From Candidatus Pantoea varia (GTDB lineage: Bacteria; Pseudomonadota; Gammaproteobacteria; Enterobacterales; Enterobacteriaceae), in the NCBI RefSeq assembly GCF_900115075.1, contig NZ_FOVG01000001.1, positions 248,001-312,000 on the forward strand: a stretch of 64,000 bases of DNA, read 5' to 3'. The number at the start of each line of letters is the position of its first letter. Position 1 is the first letter of the stretch. Below, one piece after another: positions 17,280 through 27,300 of this stretch. The translations under genes were made by a program, and so were the position numbers. The notes below the pieces were generated by a model, which did not search any database, was not told the origin of the DNA, and saw only the letters and a list, made by a program, of their open reading frames with translations.

Positions 17280-19777
17280 GCAGTAATCCCCTAATCAGAT
17301 TCAGCCACAACCATCACCAGTTGTCGGTGAAGGGATGTGAAGCAGAGCTCGATGTGCTGGCGTTTGAAGGTGATGAAGCCCTGAGCAGACCGTTCAGCTA
17401 CCGTATTGAATTCACCAGCGGTGACCATGCCATCAGCAAAGAAATGATGCTGATGAAGGCCGCTTCCCTGACGCTGCAGGCCCCGGTTGACCAGGGTTAC
17501 GGCATCAAAGTGCAACAGGCCGTGCGCACCCTTCAGGGCGTGGTGAGCGGCTTTGAACGCCTCAGCACTTCCAGGGATGAAACCCATTATGCCCTGACGC
17601 TCCAGCCACGCCTGGCGCTGCTCGACCGTTCGCACCAGAACGCCATTTATCAGGACATGTCGGTCCCACAAATCGTGGAAAAAATCCTGCGCGAGCGTCA
17701 CAACATGCGCGGTCAGGATTTTCTGTTCTCGCTTTCAAAAGAGTACCCGCGCCGTGAGCAGGTGATGCAGTACGGCGAGGACGACCTGCGCTTTATTACC
17801 CGTCTTCTGGGTGAGGTCGGTATCTGGTTCCGTTTTACCACCGACACGCGTCTGAACATTGACGTGGTGGAGTTTTACGACGGTCAGCAGGGTTATGAAA
17901 AAGGTCTGACGCTGCCATCGGTTCCGCCATCAGGGCAGCATTCGGAAGGTGTGGACTCGGTCTGGGGGCTGGAGAGCCATCATAACGTGGTGCAGAAGCA
18001 GGTCAGCACCCGTGATTGCAACTACCGCCTGGCCACGGATGACATGAACACCCTGGTCGATGCGACCCGCGGGGATGCCACCACGTGTGGGGAGGCATAC
18101 CACTGGGGAGATAACTATCTGACAGCGGGCAGTAGCTACGACCGCAATCCGTCCCCGGAGTCCGGGGCATTTTACGCCCGCATTCGTCATGAGCGCTACC
18201 TGAATGGCCAGACGCAGACCCATGCCATCACCAGCTGCCCGACCCTCTCTCCGGGTCAGGTACTGAAAGTTACCGGCGGTTACGAAGTGGCCGACGTGTT
18301 TGCTCATGGTGTGGTCATCACGGCGATGCACAGCCATGCGCGGCGTGATGAGGATTTTGGCGTCAGTTTTGACGGTATCCCGGACAGCACTGATTTTTGC
18401 TTCCGCCCGGAACCTGGCTCACGCCCGGTGATGGCCGGCACATTACCGGCCCGCATCACCAGTACCACCGAAAACGACACCTACGGCCATATTGATAAAG
18501 ACGGCCGCTATCGCGTCAACATGCTGTTTGACCGGGATAGCCGGGAGGCCGGATTCGAAAGCCTGTGGGTGCGTCAGTCCCGTCCCTATGCCGGTGACAC
18601 CTGCGGTCTGCACCTGCCGCTGCTGGCGGGCACTGAAGTGGCGATTGGTTTTGAGGACGGTAACCCGGACCGGCCGTACATTTCCGGCGTGCTGCATGAC
18701 TCGGCGCACGGCGACCATGTCACTATCCGAAACTACAAACGTAACGTCCTGCGCACCCCGGCGAACAACAAAATCCGCCTCGATGACAGCCGTGACCAGG
18801 AGCATATCAAGGTCAGCACCGAGTACGGCGGCAAGAGTCAGCTGAATCTCGGCCACCTCGTCGACAGTGAAAAGCAGAAGCGTGGGGAGGGGTTTGAGCT
18901 GCGCTCGGACAGCTGGGGCGCGATACGTGCGCAAAAAGGGATATTCATTACTGCGGACGAACAGCCGAAGGCGCAGGGGCAGCAACTGGAGATGCAACCG
19001 ACCCTCGCCCGCCTCTCTGCTGCGCTGGTTGAAATGCAGTCTCTGGCGGCCAGCGCACAGCAGGCTCAGGCACTGGCGGCAGACGTTGGCCGTCAGCAGG
19101 CGCTATTGCAAAAGAAAATTGAACAGCTGAAAGGGGAGATTCTGCTGGGAAGTGCACCGCAGGGCGTAGTGCTGGTCAGTGGGGAAGATATGCAATTGTC
19201 TGCTCAGGACAATCTGACGCTGACTGCAGGGAAACAGCTGGATGTTGGAGCCCAGAAAGATTTCACCCTGGCGGCCGGTGAGCAACTGAGCCTTTACAGC
19301 CGGAAAGGGGCGAAGCTCTTCAGTGCGCACAACGATATCGATATCCAGGCCCAGGGCGGGAATGTGACCACCTGGTCGACGCAGGATACGCATATATCCA
19401 GCGGCAAGAAACTGGTGGTGACGGCGCAGGATGAACTGACGCTGATATGTGGCGGCGGGTATATCAAGCTGAAGGGGGGCAATGTTGAAATTGGTGGTCC
19501 GGGAAAACTTCTTATTAAGAATTCCGGCATAAAAAAATCGGGTTCAGCCAGCATGCAGGGTGTGATGAAGTCATTTGAGTCTGACAGTTTTGATGAAAAA
19601 TTTGTCGTAACCAACGCGCTGACTGGTCACCCCATCGGTAATTTACCCTACAAAATATCCATGCCCGACGGGAAAATTATCCAGGGAATGACCTCCGCCA
19701 GCGGTGAGACGGAATTATCCCATTCAGAGGTTGTTGACCATATGATCCTGTCATTCCTTCCTGTGACTAAAAAATAA
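17276..19777 (+). CDS. vgrG: T6SS spike protein VgrG (TssI) with DUF2345 and transthyretin-like tail
   Basis: The 833-residue protein has the gp27/gp5-like VgrG core (residues 1-540, with SLWVRQSRPYAGD and the conserved GTEVAIGFEDGNPDRPYISG-type needle entry), a repetitive DUF2345 beta-helix extension (about 540-745), and a final 60-residue segment with FVVTNALTGHPIGNLPYKIS and DGKIIQGMTSASGET. That tail resembles the transthyretin-like domain which, in enteroaggregative E. coli VgrG1, binds the Tle1 phospholipase effector. Here it probably carries the Tle3-like lipase encoded two genes downstream (inference). A ribosome site is embedded in the end of clpV. Confidence 0.95.
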   Translation: MSSNPLIRFSHNHHQLSVKGCEAELDVLAFEGDEALSRPFSYRIEFTSGDHAISKEMMLMKAASLTLQAPVDQGYGIKVQQAVRTLQGVVSGFERLSTSRDETHYALTLQPRLALLDRSHQNAIYQDMSVPQIVEKILRERHNMRGQDFLFSLSKEYPRREQVMQYGEDDLRFITRLLGEVGIWFRFTTDTRLNIDVVEFYDGQQGYEKGLTLPSVPPSGQHSEGVDSVWGLESHHNVVQKQVSTRDCNYRLATDDMNTLVDATRGDATTCGEAYHWGDNYLTAGSSYDRNPSPESGAFYARIRHERYLNGQTQTHAITSCPTLSPGQVLKVTGGYEVADVFAHGVVITAMHSHARRDEDFGVSFDGIPDSTDFCFRPEPGSRPVMAGTLPARITSTTENDTYGHIDKDGRYRVNMLFDRDSREAGFESLWVRQSRPYAGDTCGLHLPLLAGTEVAIGFEDGNPDRPYISGVLHDSAHGDHVTIRNYKRNVLRTPANNKIRLDDSRDQEHIKVSTEYGGKSQLNLGHLVDSEKQKRGEGFELRSDSWGAIRAQKGIFITADEQPKAQGQQLEMQPTLARLSAALVEMQSLAASAQQAQALAADVGRQQALLQKKIEQLKGEILLGSAPQGVVLVSGEDMQLSAQDNLTLTAGKQLDVGAQKDFTLAAGEQLSLYSRKGAKLFSAHNDIDIQAQGGNVTTWSTQDTHISSGKKLVVTAQDELTLICGGGYIKLKGGNVEIGGPGKLLIKNSGIKKSGSASMQGVMKSFESDSFDEKFVVTNALTGHPIGNLPYKISMPDGKIIQGMTSASGETELSHSEVVDHMILSFLPVTKK

Positions 19778-19789
19778 CGGAATATTATT

Positions 19790-20539
19790 ATGTGCAATGA
19801 AGATAAAAACAGCGTAGGAACTGGCTGGAAAATAGCTCTGGTTGCAGTTGTATTGTTAGTAGTATTCATGGTGGGAGGCGTGGTTTTGTTGCCGATGCTG
19901 CAAACCGTGGGGGGCAGTTTTGGCTATGGTTTCCCCAGCGGTTCCGGTGGTCGGGCAATCAGGGATGTTGAGATAGAGGTAGACCCCCAGGTCGTTTATC
20001 GTATCGATGATCATCGCTTCTTTACGCTTGAAAAATACATTAGCTGTACCAGCGGGGGGTTTGTTTATTACAACGACACCAATAAAAAAATCAAGGTATT
20101 TGCTGGACTCGAGGGGTTAGACGAAAAACCTCAAAACGAATTTACAATCACTCGACAAAATGATGTTTTGTCTTTTAACGGTAAATTTGTCTATGCGGCC
20201 AGCGAAAATATAATTGCATATCCGGGTCGTAATGTAAATTACAAATACGGAGGTTCCACATATTTTGTTGTTTACAAAAATATTAATGATCCGTCAAGAA
20301 ATACAGGGTTAGAAGTCTCGTCAGATATTTATAATATAACTACAATTTCAGATGATGCTATTTATATACAAGCTTCAAGTAATAAGAATAAATATGAGAG
20401 ATATCCAATTCCTAAGAAGTCAGACCGGTCCGAGTGGGTTGATGTCTCTAATATCAATTTTGGTATCTTGTCACAAGATGATCACTTTCACTGCAACAAT
20501 GATATTAAGCCAAAACGTGTAAAGTTCATTAAAAGCTGA
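19790..20539 (+). CDS. Putative T6SS lipase-immunity protein (Tli3-like)
   Basis: The 249-residue protein has a short cytoplasmic start, one membrane anchor (about residues 14-37) and a periplasmic domain of about 210 residues rich in Tyr and Asn. It directly precedes the Tle3-type lipase gene (15-base gap), the position of immunity genes for lipase effectors that act in the periplasm; an anchored periplasmic protein is what would be needed for self-protection. Base composition is strikingly AT-rich (bases 20281-20340 have 18 G+C, 30%) unlike its neighbours, a sign of separate acquisition. Assignment rests on position, topology and a vague family resemblance, so the name is tentative. Confidence 0.65.
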   Translation: MCNEDKNSVGTGWKIALVAVVLLVVFMVGGVVLLPMLQTVGGSFGYGFPSGSGGRAIRDVEIEVDPQVVYRIDDHRFFTLEKYISCTSGGFVYYNDTNKKIKVFAGLEGLDEKPQNEFTITRQNDVLSFNGKFVYAASENIIAYPGRNVNYKYGGSTYFVVYKNINDPSRNTGLEVSSDIYNITTISDDAIYIQASSNKNKYERYPIPKKSDRSEWVDVSNINFGILSQDDHFHCNNDIKPKRVKFIKS

Positions 20540-20554
20540 CAGGGAGTTATCAAA

Positions 20555-22636
20555 ATGGCAACATCAAACGAACCGACCCGCGAAGCGCCCTGCGTCTTTG
20601 ATGACAATGGAAAACCGCAGTACCGCAGCAGCCTGTCACCTAAGAGTGTCAAAGTCAGGGCAGAATGCAAACACCCACCACATCTTCCCGGTATTATTAT
20701 TTTTGTGCACGGCGTTAACTCCACCGGAGAGTGGTTTGCAGATGCCGAAAAGAATATCTGCAAAGGGCTTAATACCAGACTGGGGTTAAATGACACACCC
20801 TTTACGTTGAAACCTAACAAATATAATTGTGATGATACTTTTGATAACTATAAAAAAGACCGGAAACTGCTGAATGCGGGCGAAGCGAATTCACCCGTTG
20901 TCCGCTTCTACTGGGGATACCGTGCACCGAACGGTGAAGAAGATAAATATCAAATCCCGCTGGTAAACCGTCAGAACGAGGATTATCACCAATTAAAAGA
21001 ACAGGGTGCTACAGCAGAAGCACTCCAGGCAAAAGGCCCGTGGTTCTGGGGCGGAGGCCCGTTCCAGAACGGGACCAACAATCTGCTTTCTCTCTGGGGA
21101 GAAACCGGTTTTAACGAAAACCTCCGTTATTTGGATTTCAAGGTACAGACCTTTGCACCTGATTTTGATCGACTGCTGACAAGTGCCCCTCCGCGTAAAT
21201 ACTACGCGCACACGGCGAAGCGCCTCGCTGACTTGCTGGATACGGTAAGGGAAAAATACCCAAGAGATACCGTGAGCATTATTTCGCACAGTCAGGGAAC
21301 CATGATAGCCCTTGCTGCCAGTGCTATCGCCAAAACAGCCCCTGACAGTTTATTCATCCTCAACTCACCTTATGCGATGGAAACAAAGGCGTCCGACTAT
21401 TTCTCACTCCCAGATCAGGAAATACTGTCTGATCAGGCTAGGGAAGAAACTTTGGAAGTCATTATCAAAAAGATAGCTGAGCGGGCCACCGTTCTGACGC
21501 CGGATAAATACAGTGATTTGTTTGTCGGAAAATCCGAAGACAATAAACCCTGGACGCCGGAGATACAGCATAAATCAGCCATCCCACTGGTGACGACGAC
21601 CTATACCCCGGATGGGCTGGAAGCTTCCGGTGTGGATTACCCGGCAGTCAGAACCAAACAGCGTAAAGAAACCCGCACGACTGACCGATGGATTTCTGAA
21701 CGAGACAATCACGGGCGATTTTATATTTACTGCAACCCGCATGACCGCGTGATGGGCTCATCCCCCCTGTTAAGCCTCGGCTGGCAGGGATTGCCCAATA
21801 CTTGGGGAGATCAAAAGCCACATAAGCTAATCAGACGTCATAAAGGGCATCTGTTTCAGCGGATGATGGCGCGTGCCACCTCGTGTGGCAGCGAACCTAA
21901 CCCGAAAACTCCTTTTTGGCCGTTACCGGATGGTAAGTCATTCTGGGATGATGGCGGTGATCTATTGACTTACAGTCCCCCTGAGTATCAGACCCTTGAT
22001 ATTAATGCCGAAGAGGTTCCGAAACCCATTCAGGCATCAGAGATGGCAGGCTTTGACGAAAAGCGTCCGGGGGGCGGGGAGCATTGGAATACAAATCCCA
22101 AGTCATCTCAGGGAACCGGATGGGGGCAATCCTCAGAACAATCCAATGCTGATGGAAGCAAAAAAGCTATTGCGCCTAACGACGATACCTTTAACAACTT
22201 TGTTGTACTGTATCCGAAAATTCAGGTGCCAACCGGTGACTATCGTCCATCTGGTCACGATTATCCCAAAGCTGAACCCGTGATGCGTCTGGAAACCAAC
22301 GAGGAACGGCGTATCCGCGTTGGCGCGTTTATTTCCCAACCGACCGATCACAGCACCTTACCTAAAAGTCAGCAATTTATGGAGAGGGTTGTCGCGTTCG
22401 ATTTACCCGTCGGTTTCTGTGATGCCACCTGGGACAAAGCCTTTATGGCCCAACTGCGTGATATGGCTGATTGGACAAAAGGCTACGACGCCTATTTCAA
22501 CAAGGGTGAATTATCGATCCCTCCGATCCCGTCCATTATTTCCAGAGAAACCGTTTCAGCCGAGAAAAAAGCTGAATGGGACGCGATAAATAAACCCCTT
22601 AATGCCCAGGGCAGACCCTCCACGTCAACTTACTAA
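20555..22636 (+). CDS. tle3: T6SS antibacterial lipase effector, Tle3 family (DUF3274-type)
   Basis: The 693-residue protein is an alpha/beta hydrolase. Landmarks: GIIIFVHGVNSTGEWF (oxyanion region, His52-Gly53), the nucleophile elbow SHSQG with Ser246 (a variant of GxSxG typical of Tle3), Asp397 in CNPHDRVMGSS as the likely acid and His432 in HKGHLFQR as a candidate base. Tle3 proteins are T6SS-delivered phospholipases that attack membranes from the periplasm. It has no signal peptide, as expected for export by the T6SS. It lies between the putative immunity gene and the PAAR gene, downstream of a VgrG with effector-binding tail. Family assignment good; catalytic Asp/His are inferred. Confidence 0.88.
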   Translation: MATSNEPTREAPCVFDDNGKPQYRSSLSPKSVKVRAECKHPPHLPGIIIFVHGVNSTGEWFADAEKNICKGLNTRLGLNDTPFTLKPNKYNCDDTFDNYKKDRKLLNAGEANSPVVRFYWGYRAPNGEEDKYQIPLVNRQNEDYHQLKEQGATAEALQAKGPWFWGGGPFQNGTNNLLSLWGETGFNENLRYLDFKVQTFAPDFDRLLTSAPPRKYYAHTAKRLADLLDTVREKYPRDTVSIISHSQGTMIALAASAIAKTAPDSLFILNSPYAMETKASDYFSLPDQEILSDQAREETLEVIIKKIAERATVLTPDKYSDLFVGKSEDNKPWTPEIQHKSAIPLVTTTYTPDGLEASGVDYPAVRTKQRKETRTTDRWISERDNHGRFYIYCNPHDRVMGSSPLLSLGWQGLPNTWGDQKPHKLIRRHKGHLFQRMMARATSCGSEPNPKTPFWPLPDGKSFWDDGGDLLTYSPPEYQTLDINAEEVPKPIQASEMAGFDEKRPGGGEHWNTNPKSSQGTGWGQSSEQSNADGSKKAIAPNDDTFNNFVVLYPKIQVPTGDYRPSGHDYPKAEPVMRLETNEERRIRVGAFISQPTDHSTLPKSQQFMERVVAFDLPVGFCDATWDKAFMAQLRDMADWTKGYDAYFNKGELSIPPIPSIISRETVSAEKKAEWDAINKPLNAQGRPSTSTY

Positions 22637-22650
22637 GGGATTAAAAGACC

Positions 22651-22914
22651 ATGGGAAAATTCGCAGTGGTACTGGGAAACTCAACTTCACATGGAGGTAA
22701 GGTTTCCTCTGCATCATCCAGCTTTGACATTGGCGGGAAAATGGCAGCATTACTCAATGATACAGTTTCCTGTCCTGAGCATGGGACAAATAAAATTATT
22801 GAGTGCGATATTTCTGCCTACGAAGAAAATGAACGTGGAATCGTGCTGCATGGCTGTAAAACGCAGTGCGGTGCCACCGTTATTGCCAGTTTACAGGATA
22901 TGGAGGTTGACTGA
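22651..22914 (+). CDS. PAAR-domain spike-tip protein
   Basis: The 87-residue protein is a lone PAAR domain: repeated short beta turns, TSHGGKVSSASSSFDIGGKMAAL, then a Cys/His set (CPEHG, CDI, HGCKTQCG) that can hold the zinc ion at the tip. PAAR proteins sharpen VgrG and can carry effectors. It starts 14 bases after the lipase gene and ends by overlapping the next gene by one base, tying the cassette together. No toxin extension is attached. Confidence 0.88.
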   Translation: MGKFAVVLGNSTSHGGKVSSASSSFDIGGKMAALLNDTVSCPEHGTNKIIECDISAYEENERGIVLHGCKTQCGATVIASLQDMEVD

Positions 22915-24344
22915 TGGGGTGGTCACAACCGAATGTTCCGGTGAAAGATGATGCACGTTCCTGGTCACCCTGGATCTGCTTGTTCATTATCTTTGCGGGT
23001 ATTTTCTTCGCGTTAATTTGGGTCGTTTTGCACTCTTCAGTGGGGGGTGTACCTTCTCTGGCCAGTGGATACTGGTTACCGTTGACGATGAAAACCCTGG
23101 CGGGGATCTCTGTTGCGATCGCCGCGTATTTACTCTGGTGGGAAATTCAGGCTGTCAGTGTCTGGAACTGGAATGTGTGGCGGCGGAATATGAATATCCT
23201 GTGGCGCAAGAGAGCACACCAACATATTTTCGTTGCCCATTACGTCACCCTGACTGCCGATCCCCAGTTACTACCCCGACTTGCAGGCGTAGCCACTGAA
23301 AACGGTGATGATGCCCCGGCCCTGACCCTCCTACCGGACGAGCCACTCATTCCAGGTATTTCTCGCTTTGAGCAACTCTGTCGTTTGCTGATTAACCAGA
23401 TTAAAAGCTCACTTTTTCAACGGCATTCAACAGGTCCGTTAACTGTGCTGGTACAGACATCGGCATCGGATAACGAGCAGGAGTTGCGGTCATTCACCCG
23501 ACTCTGGGCCGATGAAAAGCTTCCCTGGACACCCGATATTCAGATCCTGCCCAATGAGTATCCTTTCAGTCGCTGGGATAACGTTGTTTCATCCACGCGA
23601 GTGCCTGTTTTGGTTGTCGCGCTGCATTATCGCCAGCCAGGTGAATCGTTGGCTGAGTTTGCCTGTGCATTACTACTGACGCCTGGCTCTATGCTGGCAT
23701 CGGCTGATCGTAAAATAGCGACTCGATTATTTCGTGCCATGCCCCTCAACAGCGTTGCACTTATTCATGAATTAAAAGAATTGCGCGATATGGGGCAACA
23801 ACCTGCGAATCAAAAACACCTGGTCTGGCACGCTGGGCTTGCTGCAGGCCCTCGTCAGAGCCTGGGACGGATGCTAAATGAACTCTCACTCCCGCTTTAT
23901 GATGATGTTTGCGCCGGTGGCGTGGTGGATTTTGATAAGAAATGTGGCATTTATGGCGGTCTGGTGGGATGGCTGATGGTGGCGGCAGCAACAGAAATGG
24001 CCAGCTATGGCCCGCGAAGTCAGTGGCTGCTTTGCGAAAGTGAAAAAGAAGCATGGGCGGTCGTGTTGGGTCAGGGGGCTCCGGTAACTGAGGGTGAATC
24101 GGGTATCTCTTCACCGCCTCCTTATCCTGCGGGCTCTATGCTGCTGGCCCTGCTGTTCAATGTGGGTTTATTCAGCGTAATACAACATTATCCTTCACTG
24201 GCATTTTCCTGGGCGGGAGTCGTGATCCTGTTCGTGTCTCTGGTGGTGACGTTACCCTGCACCGCATTTTTGCTGCGCAATATGATTGCGCGTCTGCAAC
24301 ACCCCCTCTTTGTTAAGGCTGCCGGACAGTCCGGAAAGGAATAA
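22914..24344 (+). CDS. T6SS-cluster membrane protein of unknown function, 476 aa
   Basis: I do not recognise a family. Two hydrophobic segments near the N-terminus (about residues 20-42 and 55-75) and two near the C-terminus (about 400-420 and 425-455) flank a soluble middle of some 320 residues that alternates strands and helices (PVLVVALHYRQPGESLAEFA, then SPPPYPAGSM before the last helices). It lies between the PAAR gene (1-base overlap) and tssM (5-base gap), so it is translationally tied to both. By position it may help load the lipase or assemble the spike; in Pseudomonas aeruginosa a Tle3 partner, Tla3 (DUF2875), has such a role, but kinship is not shown. Confidence 0.8.
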   Translation: MGWSQPNVPVKDDARSWSPWICLFIIFAGIFFALIWVVLHSSVGGVPSLASGYWLPLTMKTLAGISVAIAAYLLWWEIQAVSVWNWNVWRRNMNILWRKRAHQHIFVAHYVTLTADPQLLPRLAGVATENGDDAPALTLLPDEPLIPGISRFEQLCRLLINQIKSSLFQRHSTGPLTVLVQTSASDNEQELRSFTRLWADEKLPWTPDIQILPNEYPFSRWDNVVSSTRVPVLVVALHYRQPGESLAEFACALLLTPGSMLASADRKIATRLFRAMPLNSVALIHELKELRDMGQQPANQKHLVWHAGLAAGPRQSLGRMLNELSLPLYDDVCAGGVVDFDKKCGIYGGLVGWLMVAAATEMASYGPRSQWLLCESEKEAWAVVLGQGAPVTEGESGISSPPPYPAGSMLLALLFNVGLFSVIQHYPSLAFSWAGVVILFVSLVVTLPCTAFLLRNMIARLQHPLFVKAAGQSGKE

Positions 24345-24349
24345 CCGGC

Positions 24350-27300
24350 ATGAGAAATTTTTTGCGCTTTTTGGGAACAGGACTCCTTATTTTTGTTGTT
24401 CTGGTACTTGTTCTCTTTTTCTTCACACAGACAAAGCAATTGTCGCTGGCAGAGAGTGAACATTCATTTTGGTATTTTGTGTCAGGTGCGATCCTCTTGA
24501 CCTGCCTGCTTTGTACGATGATTTTTTTTGCTTTGCTGGTACATAAAACTGAAACACCTGTAACTCCCGACGATACGCACCACATCAGAGAAGAAAATAC
24601 TGCAGAAACTGAAAACTATTCTCAGCTGAAAAACCATCTATTGCGTCGCCATAACCTCTTCTGGCGCCGTAAGGTACGCCTGTTATTGGTTACCGGCGAT
24701 GAAACAGCAATTGATCAACTGATCCCAGGTCTTCAGGAAAACCAGTGGCTTGAAGGTAACCGTACCGTTCTGATTTACGGCGGAAGCCTGACCACTGAAC
24801 CGGACAAGGAAAAATTCACCGCGCTGCGTAAACTCCGCCGTGGTCGCCCGCTGGACGGCATTATCCGCGTTATGGGTCATACACAAAATCTGACACCGCA
24901 GATGAGTGATACCGACCTGCGTGGCCTTGAGAAAATCAGTGAACTGCTGCGTTATTCCGCCCCGGTGTGGCTGTGGCAGCTGTGCGACAGTAAGTGGTCG
25001 CAGGCCGGACGGACAGAACAGGCGGTAGGTGCATTTTTCCCCGCGCGCGCAACCTCCGACGACATAACCCTCCAACTGGAAAACCTGCTGCCAGAGCTGA
25101 ATGCTCAGGGCGTGAGTCAGGTCGCTGAGAACAACAGCCACGACTTCCTGCTGCGTCTGGGCCAGCACCTTAAAGACGGCGGTATCGCCCGCTGGGCTCA
25201 GCAACTGGTGTCATGGCTTTCTGCCTCACAGCAGCGCGTTCCGCTGCGTGGCCTGATGTTCAGCCTGCCGGAGAATAAACCCGCCGCTATCGCAGGAGAA
25301 ACAGCCGGTGCTGCACCTGCCGAGGCTGAGAAATATATCCCGGAATCACAACGCCATGCCCTGACGTTACCTGTCACCTGGCAGGGTGTTGTTGACGACT
25401 GCACCCGCATACGTGGCCGCAGTGTCGGTATGGCGTGGGAACAGACGCTGGCCTGGACACTGATGGCCATTATTGGTGTCTTGGGGGCGGGGACGCTGCT
25501 GTCGTTTGTGGTTAACCGGTCGCAGATAGTTTCTGTCGCCGAACAGGCTCACGCTCTGGTGGAGCACCCTTCCGTATCGGATTACCAGCTGACAGCCCTG
25601 CATACCCTGCGTAACCATGCGGGCCGCCTGAAGCATAACATCAGCGAGGGTTCGCCGTGGTACCAGCGTTTTGGCCTCGACCATAATCAGCCATTACTCA
25701 GTGCCATGCTGCCCTGGTACGGCGTGGCGAACAATCGCCTGATACGCGACCCGGCGAATCAGGCGCTGAGACAGAAACTCAGTGCATTGGCGAACTCTGC
25801 CCCCAACAGCGAGCAGCGGGCACAGCTGGCGAAACCGGGTTACGACCAGCTCAAAGCCTGGCTGATGATGGCCCGTCCGGATAAAGCCGATGGTGCGTTT
25901 TACGCGCAGACCCTGAAAACCGTGCAGCCAACGCGGATGGGGATGTCCACCGGCCTGTGGCAGAGCCTGTCGCCGGATTTATGGGCGTTTTATATCTCAG
26001 AACTGCCTTCTCAGCCGCAGTGGAAAATATCACCGGAGGCCGGACTGGTGACGCAGGCGCGTCAGGTCTTGCTGGAGCAGATTGGCCGCCGCAATGCGGA
26101 AAGCACGCTATATGAGAACATGCTTGAAGCCGTACGTCGTAACTTTGCCGACGTCTCTCTGGAAGACATGACCAGCGGTACCGATACGCGGCGACTGTTC
26201 ACCACCGAAGAAGTGGTGCCGGGCATGTTTACCCGACAGGCGTGGGAAGGGGGCATTCAGCAGGCTATCGAAAAGGCCGCAAATTCCCGCCGGGATGAAA
26301 TTGACTGGGTGCTGAGCGACAGCCGAAAATCGGTTTCCTCAGACCTGTCGCCGGAAGCACTGAAAGCACGTCTGACTCAACGTTACTTCACCGACTTTGC
26401 CGGCAGCTGGCTGAGCTTCCTCAACAGCCTTCGACTTAACCCGGCGAACAACATTTCGGACGTTACCGACCAGTTGACGCTGATGAGTGATGTCCGCCAG
26501 TCGCCACTGATTGCCCTGATGAATACCCTCTCCTGGCAGGGTCAGACCGGCCAGCAAAGCGAAGGCCTTTCGGATTCCATCATCAAATCGGCTAAGGATC
26601 TCGTAGGCGGAAAAGACAAACCTGCGATTGACCAGTCTGCGTCAGGCCTGCAGGGACCGCTCGATGAAACCTTTGGCCCGCTGCTTCAGCTTCTGGGTAA
26701 AAACAAAGGCAGCAACGTCATGTCGGCTGACACTTCACTGAGCCTGCAGACGTATCTGACCCGCATCACCCGCGTGCGTCTGCGTCTGCAACAGGTGGCC
26801 AGCGCCTCTGATCCGCAGGGGATGATGCAGACCCTGGCGCAGACCGTATTCCAGGGTAAAAGCGTGGACCTCACCGACACCCAGCAGTACGGCAGCCTGA
26901 TTTCGGCAAGCCTTGGCGAGGAGTGGAGCGGATTTGGCAGCACGATGTTTGTTCAGCCACTGACCCAGGCCTGGGAGACCGTGCTTCAGCCGTCGGCCGC
27001 CAGTCTGAATGATAAATGGAGCCGCTCGGTAGTCGCGAACTGGCAAACTGCCTTTGACGGACGTTTCCCGTTTGTAGCGAGTAAAAGTGATGCCTCCCTG
27101 CCGATGCTGGCTGAGTTTGTGCGTAAGGACAGCGGACGTATAGAACGCTTCCTGACCACAGAGCTCAGCGGTGTGCTGCACAAAGAGGGCAGCCAGTGGG
27201 TACCGGATAAGGTCAACAGCCAGGGGCTGAACTTTAACCCCGCCTTCCTGCGGGCCATTAACCAACTGAGCCAGCTGTCAGACATTCTGTTTACCGACGG

